Below are positions 1 to 13,190 of a DNA stretch of 64,000 nt, in pieces. Positions within the stretch are counted from its first letter, which is position 1. Each line of letters begins with the position of its first letter. Made by a program: the position numbers and the translations under genes. Where the stretch lies: NCBI RefSeq assembly GCF_032854445.1, contig NC_088301.1:57054512-57118511 (forward strand), in the 5' to 3' direction. The notes beneath the pieces were generated by a model. That model saw only the letters and a program-made list of their open reading frames with translations. It made no database searches and had not been told where the DNA came from. The stretch is from Liolophura sinensis (lineage: Eukaryota > Mollusca > Polyplacophora > Chitonida > Chitonidae).

Positions 1-3000
1 TCATAGCTTTTGGCCAGTACCTTTAAACTACTGATGTCGTTTTTGGTGACATGAACAAAAACGAGACGCGTATGTGAATGTAACTCTTCTGAAATATTGC
101 AGAAGTTGGTCGTCGAGACGTGTGGTGACCCAGATTCGTGTATAAGCGAATTTTTTGAATGGCCCCGGCTTTAAATGCAGCGGGTTAATGAATGGAGAAA
201 TAATACCTTTGAAAGCGGTGACATGTTTTCATAAAGATATCGAGAAAGGTGTTTTTAAGTTCACTTGTTTTGTTGCGTCGTCTCTTATATCTGAGCGGCA
301 AATTTGAGCGCGAAGTAGGCACCGGGAGCGACCCTAGACGTAAGATCAGACGACAGCTTTGTCACTTAGCGAACCTCGTGAAGACGGAAATAAAGAAAAT
401 TGTCATAAATTGAAGGAATCAGGTCAGGGGGAAGCCGATATTATTCATGGCAGGTCATGTGGACTCAACAGAATATAACACATTCGCAAAATTCACATTA
501 GGAACGCTCTTTTTATTGTGGGATGTTCTATTAAAAATGTCAGTTTGTTCCCGTCGCTCAATAGTCTTTTTAAAACTTTCAGACTACCTATTCTTAACCC
601 GAAGCTTTTTCTCTAATGCAAAAATCAGTGCTCGTACTCTCTAGTGGTGGGTCCGCGTTTTGACACATTCTCAAGTTTTTTTTTTTGCTATATCGTTACA
701 TATAAAATGTTACCCACTCACGACGTAAGAGTGTCAGAAGGGTTGTTTGATGAGGATTGCTAAGTATACGCTGATAATATATACTGAGGAATGTCCCGAC
801 TTTGAATGTTTTCTAATGACATGTAACAGACCTTCAAACCTTCAATTTTCTAACCGAAGTCTGATATGGGAGGTTGTCTGATATCACCATTAATCTTAGT
901 TTTTAACGAGGCTGAGATTAATGGACTTAGAATATGTAATTGTCGGTAAGGGGTAATTTATTAACGTATGTGGTGATTAGGGGTTTATTCAAGTTTTCCT
1001 CTCGTCTCAGTGAGATGTCAATAGTGCACAGATCTGTTTACACTTTTTTAGGTAGCTCAGGTATGGCATATACAGTTTAGCTTATCAATCAACGTTTACT
1101 GTTGTAAACTCGCGAAATACGTGTAAGAAGGGCTCAGGATGATGGCTTAAAATAGAACCAGATTGAGATTCCCCATCAGCATCCGTACACATGTGGTAAA
1201 GTTTGAACTTTTTTCCTTGTTCAGAATGGTTTTGTAAAAATATGCTTGGGACTTTTTACATGTGTACAGTAACACGTAGACGGACCCGAGGGTGTTATGC
1301 TTCCCATAACCCCCACCTTGTGCGCAACTATGTGCGCAGCTATGTGCACAACTATGTGCGCAGCGTTTGATCCCGGCCATGCCGTATAATTTACCCTGTT
1401 TATTGTTGACCAACATATAATTACTGATCCAGGCTTACTACAGACAACGTCTTTTACATGCGTTTTACAACTTTATCGAACAAGTTAATATAATGGGCTC
1501 TGTACTACCTATTCTAAAAGTGGGTTCTGTACGCCAGGTGGTCTTTAACAGGTGTTTAGGAGAACTTTATTCGGCGGTCAGCGATGCACCGGGTGCACGT
1601 TGTTATGAGACTGCAGCGATATAATCAGCCGGTCTGTCACAACGTATCGCTTTCTTAACGTCTATGGTGTAGAAGCTGCTCTTTAACCTTGAGTGCGCTA
1701 CGCTAAATATATAGTTACTTATCTTTGCTTTTCATGAAGGTTCATCCCACATAAAATTTCCGTCAGTTTGCTTCTATGGGAAGTCATGGGAATGAGAGAA
1801 CATCTGACACACGGCAAAGGGAGGTGGCAGGGTATGGGGGATGGGGCGGGGGTGGGCCTACCGCCTGCATTACATCACCTTTCATTCTTCCATCTATGTT
1901 AAGTGTGTACAGCACCAGCCATAACAGGGTGGATTATTGCTTGATTCATGCTTCCTCTATACTCTCATCTGCGAACGTTGTTTGATGGCGTTAAGATATA
2001 CGCGCTTAAATGATAAATTTTACCCACTGGTGAAAGTGCTTCGGATATAACATACGTGGGAATGTGAAACGTGGAGAAGGAATTGAGCGTACCCGTCAGT
2101 CGCGCTAGGAAAATCTGTCTTTATCACGGGTTCATCATAGAAAATAGTTAATATACAACCGTGGAACTTTCAACATGTTCGAATTTATTCATTTATCAAT
2201 CCAGCCTAATAAGCTCTTTTAAGTTGACACTGTCCTATTACAGCTTTTGATACATTACATGGATGGAACACTGTCATATGTACTCACCCACGTATCTGTA
2301 ATGATTTTTAGTACTTTGATGATGTTAGGTTAATAATTTATCTCAACGAAAATTGAAACCTCAATTAAGATGTAAGCGTTGAAGGCAAGATCTCCCGTCT
2401 GTATAAAATCACGGTGTGGCGTCTTTCAGCAGATGTAACGCCTATCAGGACTGTTTACCTGTAAATAATTTGCCGTGAGAACACTAATATAATGTAGTCA
2501 AGTCAAATGGGACATTCCCTTATCTTTGAGGTATGCATGCTTTTCACATCGTTGACCTCAGCAATTAATGCAGAATAGGATGTATGTCTCCTACATATGT
2601 CAGGGCGGGTTTGAATGACTTTACTAGACAATTCGTCTTCCTCTGTCCCCCAAAACCATCAATTAATAGCTTTTCTGTGAAAGGTCAGAAAATTGACCCT
2701 AGCAAAAAAGACATGTCGTAAAAGTGAAATTGTTTTGTGCACATGGCCGTGGGCAAACATAAAAGGTGTCAGAGAAGGCAGACAGGAGCTTCATATTAAG
2801 TTTACGGATGGCAGGCTATCATTGATTTATTACCCCGCTCTTTTGAAAGCCTTATTTCTGTATCACTTTACTTGTGTGCCTACCTCTACTAACTTAGGGC
2901 TATCATGTAAAAAATGTCGCTGACCATTCTTCAGAGAATGCTCAATGCTAGTACTCAATGTTTATTTTTAATCTGACAATTTACTTATTGGAGGTACTAC

Positions 3001-6000
3001 TAGCGCGGAATTAGTGTTGTGATGTTGCCATACGTTGAACAGCTGTACGTATGCACAGGAAAAGCATCTTTTCCCCATGATTTACACGTACATAAAGCTT
3101 CCCGCGTGCCTTGTATTAATTGAGACAACTTGCACTGACTTTTGTGTAATGGTTGGTCTGTGTTGAAGCGTTTAATAAATGTGTGTGGATGGTTCACATC
3201 ATCACATATCATGGCTAGAAACCGGCCACGAGGAAGTCTAAATTCGTGTTCATTGTCTCTATACGCAATGGCCTGGGGCTACTTTTCATTGATAGCACAC
3301 ACAGCAGCATATAAAACAAGCTTCACACGTGACTCCACGGAAAACAGACTATCCGGTTTTTCTCATTCAATTTGTAAAAATTCCTCCAGACATGTTTCTT
3401 TTGCTTGTTTTTATTCGACCCCTTGAAACTGAGTCTTTCCCATTATTATGTCTTATCTGTCACCATGTTTATGAGATCCATTACATTCTGTACATGTCCA
3501 CCTGCATGAAACTTTCATCCACCCACTTGGTTAGTTGATAAATGTGACGTTTTATATCAGTGTCTCAAAGGTGAACAGAGGTAATTGACTGACCGGGGGT
3601 TTTATTTCTTTTCAGCTGCTTCGAACAAAATCCAAATCTGAGTTTTTAACCAGTAATATATCATTGTTATCGTCCCTTTGTTCCCATTGCTCGCAACAGT
3701 TAATTTGCTTTTATTATACGTTCCATATCCATTCCTGGTGAAGTTCGTCAGTTGCTCGTTTTGACAGCGTATATGGTTTACGTACAAATAGAGCATTCTC
3801 CAACGCAGCCGGTTCCCAATCTGTGTCTGGCAGGTAGTTTTGGTGGCTGTAACGTGTAACTTGTAACGAGTGGGGAGGCACTGTCATAGCTCGAGCCATG
3901 CACAATCTCCGGCTTTATTAATGACATGGGGCAGAGAATTTAACAAGCTCTAAGTATGTCGTTCATGAACCCTGTAATACTTGCTGTTCATACTCCGCTG
4001 AGTTAGCTGACAATCTTTGACATATCGTCTGCTCGGCGTACCTATGTGGCCAAACCTCGTTACTTATCTGACAGTTTACAACATCAACTCTGCTACGTTA
4101 CGCAAGATACGTGTCAGCTGAAGGCAGTCTGTGTTTTGTCGGCATACAGCGAGCTCTGCTCATTCAATTCCAATCATTCAGCGTCCCGTCAACATCAGTT
4201 AACCCTCGAAAATTAAGCCGATTGTAACTTAGGGCGTTTCCTTGTCTCGATCTCTGCTAGATCTTCAGCTTCGATTGGCGTGATCATTTTTCTCAGTTTT
4301 TTCTTTCTGCTGTCAATTCACGGCTTTTCTGTCTGTGCATTCTAAGTCTGTTACGAGACACCTGTACGCACAATGCTTTTTTTTTGGGGGGGGGGGGGTG
4401 TCATCTGGGAGTGGTCAACGCACAAAGTTGACATGGTTACAGATACTTGGCAATTAACCCATACGATAATCTTCCCTCGATTGTGAAGCCCGACCTTATT
4501 CCGGTTCCCCATTTCATGTGCCATTTCTCAGATACTTTGCTCGCATCAGGGAAGTTACTGATAATTTTCGGCTGCTCCCCACGGTATGGCAGCAGATAAT
4601 ACGGCCCTGATTTTCGCTGGTCGACCAAAAAGTGTGTAACCGTCACCATTCCTGCAATTACGATGATACAGGGCTCTTTGTTATATACGTCGATCTTGCG
4701 GAGTTGGCCCCGCCAGGAATCGCAGCCACGATAATCAGCTACTAATAGAGGTGTGGTATTGCGGCTGGGGTTAAGAGGCATGTCCATAAATCCCTCCTCT
4801 ATCAGACTCCTTGGTGAGTGAAAGGCTAATTAAAGGTGCCAACCCACACTCTTAATTGATTTATTTATCGAGTAGCTTTCCCCAAGCGTATTCTTTTATA
4901 CGTGTATTGCACTTCAGAACTTCCCGATGCATTTCCCCCAAATAGTGACATATTTTCTGTAGCACGCCAGATTTTCATCTTACAAGTTGTTTTTTCTCCA
5001 GTTGTTAGACCAGAAATTCTTTTCCGAATATATGCTGAACATGTAAATCTGCGGGAGATTTTAACCTTAAAGGATCAAATTGTTAAACATATTACAGTGC
5101 TGCATATGGCTGTCTTTCGGGCAGAAGTCAGGCTAGTAGTCCTCGGCCTGTCTGAAAGTAGAACCTGTCTTGACTACTCGTTCCTCGTGGTCATAAATCT
5201 ACAAGTCACTTTACACAGCTTGTTCGAGCATCGTTAATGGCGATTTTAACTTGTCATCTTTTCACTGCAAAACGTGCTCGAGTTCTCATGGGCTCATTGA
5301 TGTCTGTGAGTTAGCTGGACATTGAATAGCCATTGTCCTTGATCAGGCAGTCGTGTCCTATACACTACAGACAAGAGTGTCAGAGAGCTGGACAGCAGAA
5401 TACCGCTAGATAAATATATTTACACCTATGTCCATATTCTTTTGTGAGAAGGAATCACAAGGGGCCTAACCCAATGACCACTTTTCTTATGTTTCCCAGC
5501 TATGTGCATGCAAGGGATACGCCTATCAGATATATACTTCAACAAAAATTTGTAATGGAGCTTGAGATATCGTCAGCATCTGAACATTATTCGAGCGGCG
5601 TGACGTGGAACTGACTGTACGGCCACAAAAATATTACACGAGTGGCTGCTACTAGTCTCATGAAGGGAAAAACACCGACATACCCTTATCTCCTTATCAA
5701 GAAAACGCTGAGCAATTTGTAAAATTTTTACAATGTTTATGAAAGGTCATAGTGGATAACCACGCTGGCTAATTGTATGGGGAACTATGGTCAAGAAGTT
5801 AAAAGGTCCAGTGAGCGAGAAGTCGTCCGGAGACAATGACCCTCCGGTTTAAGGGAAGGGTTGTATTGGGCGTTTTAAAACCAGGGGCCTCCTGGTACGG
5901 AACTCTGCTTCATTCGTGGAAGTTTATTTTGATTACTTCGGTGACAGTGCTTTGATATTTCCATCTTAGGGTCATTAAAACCATTGTGTGAGCCACATGA

Positions 6001-9000
6001 ACTGACCGCAGCAACCTGGCAGCTGACCACGTATATACTGCACCAACTCTTTCTAAAGCAGATAGCTGTAAGATTTAGAACAGAGAAGGCCAGGGCATTA
6101 ACTCAGCGCCAAATGGAAAAGCAAGTTAGAAATATTATATTAGACAACACATCCTGGCTGTAATCTAGATGAAAGCCTCGAAAATCGAAAAAATAACTGA
6201 TAACATTTAATAGAAAGTCATACAACTCAGGCTTCCGACGGTATCAAATCTCTCACAAAGCTATTACAATATTTGGCAAAGCCCTCAGCGTATAGAGTTA
6301 GTTCATGTCAGTTGGGAGGGGGTAAGTAAAAGAGGTAAGCACACTTGTAGGTGGCGTGAATTTGATGTGAAACGCCTCTTTAAGCCAAGGTTTTGGGTTT
6401 CATTCTCCGTCAGAAAGTTGATTAAGATGACAGTTGGTTAACAACATCACGAAACGGAATAAGTAAGGTATGCATTACAAAGTCCCGGGGTAGCGGAGGT
6501 CGTAGTTGGCAGCTTCTGCCATTAGAACTGTAAACTCATTACCCCACGCATTCCGCGACTTTCTGGATTGGCGAACATCTTAACAATGCCTTTAAAACAA
6601 ACACTAAAAGAGAGTCAGGGATATATGTGGCTTTAGTCTTCGCGCAAGTTTCTTTCCAAACCAAAGACTATCTGTAGTCATGTTTGCAAAGCCCAACAAG
6701 TAATCATAGGCATCAGTATAAAGTTAAAGCGAGTTTATGTCCGTTGTGTACATTCAGTTTTGGCTGGATGTAGAAACACGGTATATTCTCACAATAAGGT
6801 AATAATACTTAACTACTTCTCGCATTTCAGGCATTTGACTGGCCGAAGTTCAGTGGCATGCTAGAACGTGTAAGAAATATTATCACTGTTTGGGATCTCG
6901 CAGCTGTGCCTTAGGTGCACCTCCCTGTGGTTTGTAACTTGTAAAAAGCATGTACCAAACAAGGATAAATATACTATTCACGTGTTTTGAACTTGATCGT
7001 GACGCAGTTCAGTATTGGAAGCTGTTGTAGAAGAGCCCGCTTTCAAAAGGGTTATCGTTTACCTCTGTCCGTCTCGTTATATTATGCGAGTGTTAGTTAT
7101 ACATCGGATTGACCAAATTGGACTTTTCTAGTCATTTTCTTTCATAGATCTATGATGAACGAGGAATTTATAAAGCTTTTTATAGGTTTTTTATTTATTG
7201 CCTTGTCAAGATCAAGCTTTCCTAGTTAAACCACGCATATCTCTGGAAGCGAATGATATTGATCTGATATTTTTTATTCATAAAGCGGGTTTTATCGCGC
7301 TCAATAAATTAGCCCGATCTGCTCAGATCGCGCAGTGAGAGTGAATGGGGCTTTGATGTCTCAAGCAGGTCTTTGATGATCCGGGGTATGATAAGGGGCG
7401 CTGGAGATGAGACACGTGTTCAGTGGCCCTAACAACGCCCAAAGACAATCAGGCAGCAGGTTTCCGACCACTCAACCAACGTGGATTTAATGAGTGCACC
7501 ATTTTAACTAGTTTAACGGAATATTAAAGATGATCTCAAGCTTTTCCCTGGGCCCTCTTCACAGGACGTGTCGTTGAATTGAAGCTCCACCGTTTGATCT
7601 CCCCTTCAGCGAGAAGTTGACCTTCCGGCTATGGCAAAGGCCGTTTGGACCGGGAAGGGTTTAGTGAAGCTTTAGGAGGGGCAGAGGGGATTTTAGCAGG
7701 TCACCCATAAAAATTCAAGAAGAGTCGACCAGTAACAGTTTTTGCACCTCCGTCACGAAAATCTTGTGAACATTTGTCGACGTCTTCTGTACTTCTTAAA
7801 ACTGACTTTCTTAACGTCGGACTTAGTTTTAAAAGCAAGTTTTTCTTGTTGTTGAAAGGTTGAGGGGGCTCATTGAATGTCACAGTTAAAAGTTGAATGT
7901 GATGAAAAAAGCTTTGTGCTCACATCAGGCTAGTCAAGCTGGATGTGTTGGTTGTGACTACAGGACACTATGTACTTATTGCACACGCGATATGTCATAG
8001 CTTTACAAACGTGGAGATATGTTTTCAACACATGGTGATGGCAACAGCAGCATTGAATTCTTCAAGCATTGAGCCTGGCAGCGGAAATAATGTTAACCAT
8101 GAACAGAGACGGCTTTGACTGAATCAGACGAAAAACTTATCAAACCAACCATCTAAATTCGTTGGCGTTTGCACGTATCTGAATCGCTAACGTTGTGACG
8201 CGCACTTCTTCTCGACTTGTGAAGCGTGCATTATTTACAAGGCACTGTAACCTAAGGTGAGAAAGCAACAAATCAGGAAAAGGAAGTATGAAAAGACGCA
8301 TGGTAGATAACAGAAACTAGCGAAGCACCGAGCAGTCTATAAATAGAGTCAAATTGTACCTTACCTTCCAGAGCGCACAGCACTAAAACATAACCCAAAT
8401 CATGGAACTGTTCGCAATGTTTTAAAACAGCTTAATGTTTTCAGAAATCTTATTATCAGACGAGAAATTTGTCGTCAGGTTTATTTGCTGTACAATCCCT
8501 TTGAACGATCTAGTTCAAGCTCAATTCAAAAACACAACATTGAGTGTAAAAAATGGACGAATAAATCTAGCTACAATAAACCTATCCTTGCAAAACTCTT
8601 AACTAGCTTAACCCAGACAGGGTCAGTCAGTACTTGGCGACGACTGCGCATCGCGTACCGTCGAAGTTTCTACATCAAAGAGCAATTCACAAAGGCTTTT
8701 CAGTTAGTTACTTATGTAATTGCGCCGTGACTAATCCAGACGTACACTTCAGCATGAAATAAGAAAAAAAGAATTTATTATAGGTTCAGAGTGGACCCCT
8801 GATAAAGCTTCAGAAATGTAATTAAGCGTAAAGGTATTTAGCACACAGTTATTTCCCCTGTGTTTATGTGACGTGCGTTTGTCGTTAGCACGAGGAGACT
8901 ACACATTGACAGTCTTAGGGCACAGAGTGTGGTTTTATAGATGTGCAGTGTGTGAGCACTCGGTAAAAGCCGCACACTCATCCAAAACGTTTAGTATAAT

Positions 9001-9584
9001 ATTGAACCGAGCAGGGATAAATTAGGAATGAGAGTAAATGGTTGTATGTCTAGTAAGAAGCTAAACGTATTCATGGCAAATGTATAGATCAAATCTTTAT
9101 ATACATCTTACGTTGAAGTGCAATAAAGAAAGCAATTAATATGAATTTAACAATATAAAAGACTAACCCATAGGAAAACCAGATACATGTAGTTGGCAAG
9201 TGGTCAATATGCCAGTAAAATGCCAACCCTTATTAGTTTACCCCGTTAGGGTTTCCTGTAACTGTTCATGCAAATAACAAACCCGTAGCTTAATGGAAGC
9301 TTCTAGAACACCTCTGTGTGGTGTTATGTCGAGGATGAATACTGCCTGTTGTCCATTTCCATGTTGTCCAAAATCGCTGCCTTTTTTCACAAGCCTGAAA
9401 CTTTGAATCTATTATTGGTACTTGAGATTAAAAGCGAGATTATGCTATATTCAAATGCCTTGATGTCATTAATACTTGTAAACAAAGTCGTTTCCTCAGT
9501 TTTCGCAAATTCCGCCAAGTAGGCGTGTGGTTTTGCTTATTTTCAACACATCGTGTTAACCATTTTATTTTTGTTTTCTTTCAG
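1..9584. other. Probable Wnt intron or 5' flank, no gene recognised
   Basis: No exon, RNA gene or transposon coding region could be recognised in this stretch. The + strand Wnt exon at its right end begins exactly after a splice acceptor, so at least the right part must be intron. The base composition is AT-rich and stop codons are frequent in all frames. The few open frames of 60-116 codons have no recognisable domain; the longest starting with ATG lies on the minus strand at 4437-4787 and could be chance. A short T-run followed by a G-run sits near 4378-4398. No upstream Wnt exon (signal peptide or the central Cys-rich exons) was found by eye, but short exons could be missed. Confidence 0.5.
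1319..1366. repeat. 12-bp tandem repeat, about 4 copies
   Basis: Four consecutive 12-base units of the form TGTGCGCAACTA differ by one to three bases (G/A changes at positions 6 and 9; the last unit ends in CGT). On the minus strand they create a spurious repeated His-Ser-Cys-Ala peptide. This is a simple minisatellite without an assigned role. Confidence 0.8.
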
Positions 9585-10046
9585 GCAGTTTACAGATACT
9601 CGAAGGTAGCGTGTAAATGTCACGGTGTGTCGGGTTCTTGTAGCCTTAAAACGTGCTGGAGACAGTTGCCGGAGTTCAGGACAGTGGGAGATCGACTAAA
9701 GGATAAATACGACGGTGCCACAAAAGTGGTTTTCAACAAAAGAGGAACACAGCTTAAGTCCGAAAACTCCAAATATAACAAACCAACAAAAGAAGACCTT
9801 ATATACTTGGAAGACTCCCCAGATTACTGCGATCCAAATAAGGTCACAGGGTCATTTGGTACAAAAGGAAGGGAGTGTAAGAAGTCATCTCCCGGAATGG
9901 ACGGGTGTAAGCTTATGTGTTGTGGCCGTGGCTACAACACCTTTAAAAGAAAAGTTAAGGAGAGGTGTCACTGTAAATTTCATTGGTGTTGTTTCGTACA
10001 GTGTGACGTTTGTGAACACATAGAAGATGTACATACTTGTAAGTAG
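9585..10046 (+). CDS. Wnt5: Terminal exon of a Wnt gene (Wnt5-like)
   Basis: This exon encodes the C-terminal 153 residues of a secreted Wnt ligand, which binds Frizzled-type receptors. It begins after a pyrimidine-rich tract ending TTTCAG (9579-9584); the frame is phase 0 and ends with TAG at 10044-10046. Visible hallmarks are [10 protein letters not shown] near the start, which holds the serine that Porcupine acylates in Wnts, then LKTCW, the PDYC segment, the [10 protein letters not shown] block, [10 protein letters not shown] and the terminal Cys-Lys. The combination [18 protein letters not shown], the LPEFR..GD.LK.KYD stretch and the [13 protein letters not shown] segment fits Wnt5 better than Wnt1, 2, 4, 7, 10, 11, 16 or WntA as I know those families. 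The frame is uninterrupted and has normal spacing, so the gene looks functional. Earlier exons are not seen; they must lie upstream, possibly outside the window. An open frame upstream to 9525 is intron read-through. Confidence 0.9.
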   Translation, partial: AVYRYSKVACKCHGVSGSCSLKTCWRQLPEFRTVGDRLKDKYDGATKVVFNKRGTQLKSENSKYNKPTKEDLIYLEDSPDYCDPNKVTGSFGTKGRECKKSSPGMDGCKLMCCGRGYNTFKRKVKERCHCKFHWCCFVQCDVCEHIEDVHTCK

Positions 10047-10435
10047 GGAAAGGTCAGAAGATGTTCGGAGGACTTCGTCATCATATTGGTATTATGTAAG
10101 GGGAGCTAAGTCGGTAGAGAGAAGTAAGAGGTTACAGAGACCGACTCCAGTTCAGGGCCCGCGTATGCCAGAGAGTTATTCGGTCGGTCGTCTTAGCCCA
10201 GATTTGACCCCCCAAATTAAGCATAATCTTCACAACGGGTATAAGAAGACATCAGGAAACCTCCAGGCGAGCTGACGACTGGAACGCTCGAGTGCTAGGC
10301 CAATCTGATTTGTTACAACACAGATCATCAGAGTGCGTTATTCACTTGAAAATCTTCAAGATACCATTGTGTTCAGAGTGCTTTTCCTCCAAGGCGGGGA
10401 TGTCGTCTGTACAGTTTTGACTGCACTCAGCACAG
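10047..10435 (+). other. Probable 3' untranslated region of the Wnt gene
   Basis: Sequence directly after the Wnt stop codon. An 82-codon frame begins inside the exon in another phase (10027-10275) and is a shadow. No clear AATAAA signal was seen before the 31-bp tandem repeat, so the true transcript end is unknown. Confidence 0.4.
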
Positions 10436-10543
10436 GCATATATACTAGAGGGGACGCAGAGCAACGGCATATATACTAGAGGGGACGCAGAGCAACGGCG
10501 TATATACTAGAGGGGACGCAGAGCAACAGCGTATATACTAGAG
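10436..10543. repeat. 31-bp tandem repeat, 3.5 copies
   Basis: Three full 31-base units start at 10436, 10467 and 10498 and a 15-base partial unit starts at 10529. The core reads TATACTAGAGGGGACGCAGA. Units 1 and 2 are identical; unit 3 has two changes. It lies about 400 bases after the Wnt stop codon, so it could be part of the 3' UTR or just beyond. The near-identity suggests recent slippage or unequal exchange. Confidence 0.9.
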
Positions 10544-13190
10544 ATGGGGTGAGGTAGCACGATGAGTACTATATGAAAGTAGCTCTCGACTGGCTCTCAG
10601 AGACAGGTGGTGATCATCAATATGTGCATACGTAGGCGGACACCAATTTACCTGATAGCACTGAGCACTCTCACCCAGTTCTTAGAGGACTTGCATTTGT
10701 ACAGTTCATACACCTGTGTTGGTTTGTTGTCAGTGAGAGGCATGGGGAATGATACTGTTGCAAACGTCTAACTTTTAGCTGGGGGTTTGAGTTTGCAAGC
10801 AGGCTGTCCATTTCAGCCAGATTATAATCCTGTTAAACGCTACAAACTAAAGGCTGGATCTATACTACCCCTTTGTAAACTTGTAATTCCTTAGTGGGCA
10901 TTATATGATTGTGTTACAAAGTGTGTATTTAAAAATGTCCGATGTACCAGCTGTATTCTGGTAGGAACAGATTCGTATCGGTCTACTTAGTTTGGCGTTG
11001 AATGGAAGGGAAATAATTGCACAGTGTCCAAACGAAGGAGCATCGGCACAGCCATTGAAAAAATGTTTCTTGAAAAAAATATATAGCCTGTATAAGTACA
11101 TATTTGGTAGTTATGTGTACTAATATCCCAGGCTTGGTCAAAAACAAATCATGTTTTTGAAGGATTAAAATGTATGGACTCTCCATGAGGACCGAGCTGA
11201 TGTGTCTTATGCACTACCACGGGATGAATGTTGGAGGATTGTACTGGTAGACAAAGTGCGCTACGCAGTGTTTTTTGTACATATTGAAGTTTATAACATA
11301 TTGAGAATTATTTATTCGTGGTCATGCACAGCTAGCAGTCTTATGCAGTATAAGACTATATTTGCTCGTTACCGTCCTGTCCGGTAACCCCGATATACGA
11401 TTATTTGTAAATGGTGATATCGATATAAAACGGCCCTTCGATGGCTGCAGAATTCAGATTAGAGCCATTTGACCACAAAACAAAATAAATATTTCCAATC
11501 TTACTGTATACCTTTTCCACGAATTATTTTTCTTACTGATTATTACTTTGTTGATACTGTAATATAGAATGTGTTTTATACAGCTTTCCACATAGTTAAA
11601 CTTAACGTCGAACAGTTAACTAGACTGTAAACACACCGATGTAAGCCTTCATTTTTTTTACGTTGTTTGAAACGATGTGGTAAGTTGGTAAAACAAGTTC
11701 TTGGTTTATGCGTTGATACATTTGTTTGAACTCTTCGAATGACGGCAACATTGAGTTTTATAGGATTTCCAAAATATTTCAGTCCATGTGATTCGAATTA
11801 CAGCAAAAAGAAAAGAATAAGGAAAGCTCCATATAGAGAAATACACTACATTTTCTAACTAAGGAAGACAACTGTATCAAACAGCAAAAATGGACGTCAA
11901 GTTCCAGAAATGTACAGCAGATTTACAGCACATACAGTAGAACACGAACAGCGAAGGCACATGTACCCGAAAGAAATAAGGCCTCCAACCAATTTTCCTC
12001 AGTTATGGGATTTTATTCTAACTGTAAATGCTTGAATATCAGCAAATTACACATCCTTTATTAGCATGTCCTAAGAAGTGAGTGAAAAATGAAGTGATGT
12101 TATCTGAAATTTATTACTGGTTTATTATTACTCAAAAATGCTGTGTTGTCATCACATTTAACAAGACCAAGAAAATTGTCGAAATTATCGTCGTTATCGT
12201 CATTCGACCCTGTTTATACACCCGTTTTGTTTTGCAAAAGGGATGTATAAACATTCAGTCTATTGCATCAATAAAGCGCTTGTTTCACCTCTATTCAGAT
12301 ACCTATGTGTCTATTCCTCATGGAAATTATTCACAAACTAAATGAGATTAAAATCTGAATCGGACGTCATGCCTGGAATGCTTGCATCACACTCTTGCGT
12401 GCAACCAGTTTTATTTCTTTTCTTGTATCATTTTGCGGGGAATTGGTGGCATTGGTTGTTTTAGAAGTGGGTCTTGCCATTATCAACATGGATCGCCCCT
12501 CCGTGGTGTACTTGTGGTATTCCAATGACCGACTTTGAAAAATGTGAAACCTCGTTTTAGATTTCAGCCATTGTCTCGTGCAAACTTGGCCAGATCACTT
12601 TCAACTTTTGCCAGTTTACTTAACTTGGAATAAACGGGCCGTAATATATCTAAAGGAAGGCATGTCTGTCTGGTATCAATGAGTCTAAGTGTTAAATTCG
12701 ACATTCCCTCACCGGTCATAAACCGTGAAGTCCTGGATAAAATCACCACTTTCCAAACGAGCCAAAAACAGCGGGTCTCAAAGAAATATATAAGAAAGAA
12801 TTATATACAAGTAAAGAGTAAATAAACCTGTTAACATGTAAAAGAGAAACAATCAGTTTCCACTGCTCCAAGGAACACAAGTATGTTTTAGGCATGACAT
12901 TCACATCAAGTTCCCAACTCATAGTGATTGAATAATGGGGTGTCTTTCCTGACTGGAGTAATTCGGGCCTATAAACCGTGTAGTCTATCGTTCATTCCTG
13001 CCTTAGCTATGAAGGCTGAAACTGATAAAACATTGGCAATCTAGCTTCGGCCCGAATCGCTACTGGGCACCCACTTTCCGGCATAAAGGATTCCAACAGA
13101 GTAGCGACGACAGTACGATAGTTAGGAAAATGTCACGATGAAATCCACCTCTCGTCAATTTCTCTGATCTGGGGGCTGCTAGGGTTTTAA
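10544..13190. other. No gene recognised
   Basis: AT-rich sequence with scattered short open frames only. No domain, splice-flanked exon, RNA gene or transposon protein was recognised. Confidence 0.5.

Noticed and set aside
4437-4787. 116-codon minus-strand ORF starting with ATG
   Set aside because: No domain, no splice signals that fit and no neighbour support; it can be chance in a long non-coding region.
10027-10275. 82-codon frame overlapping the Wnt exon end
   Set aside because: It starts inside the Wnt exon in another phase and has no domain; it is a shadow plus untranslated sequence.
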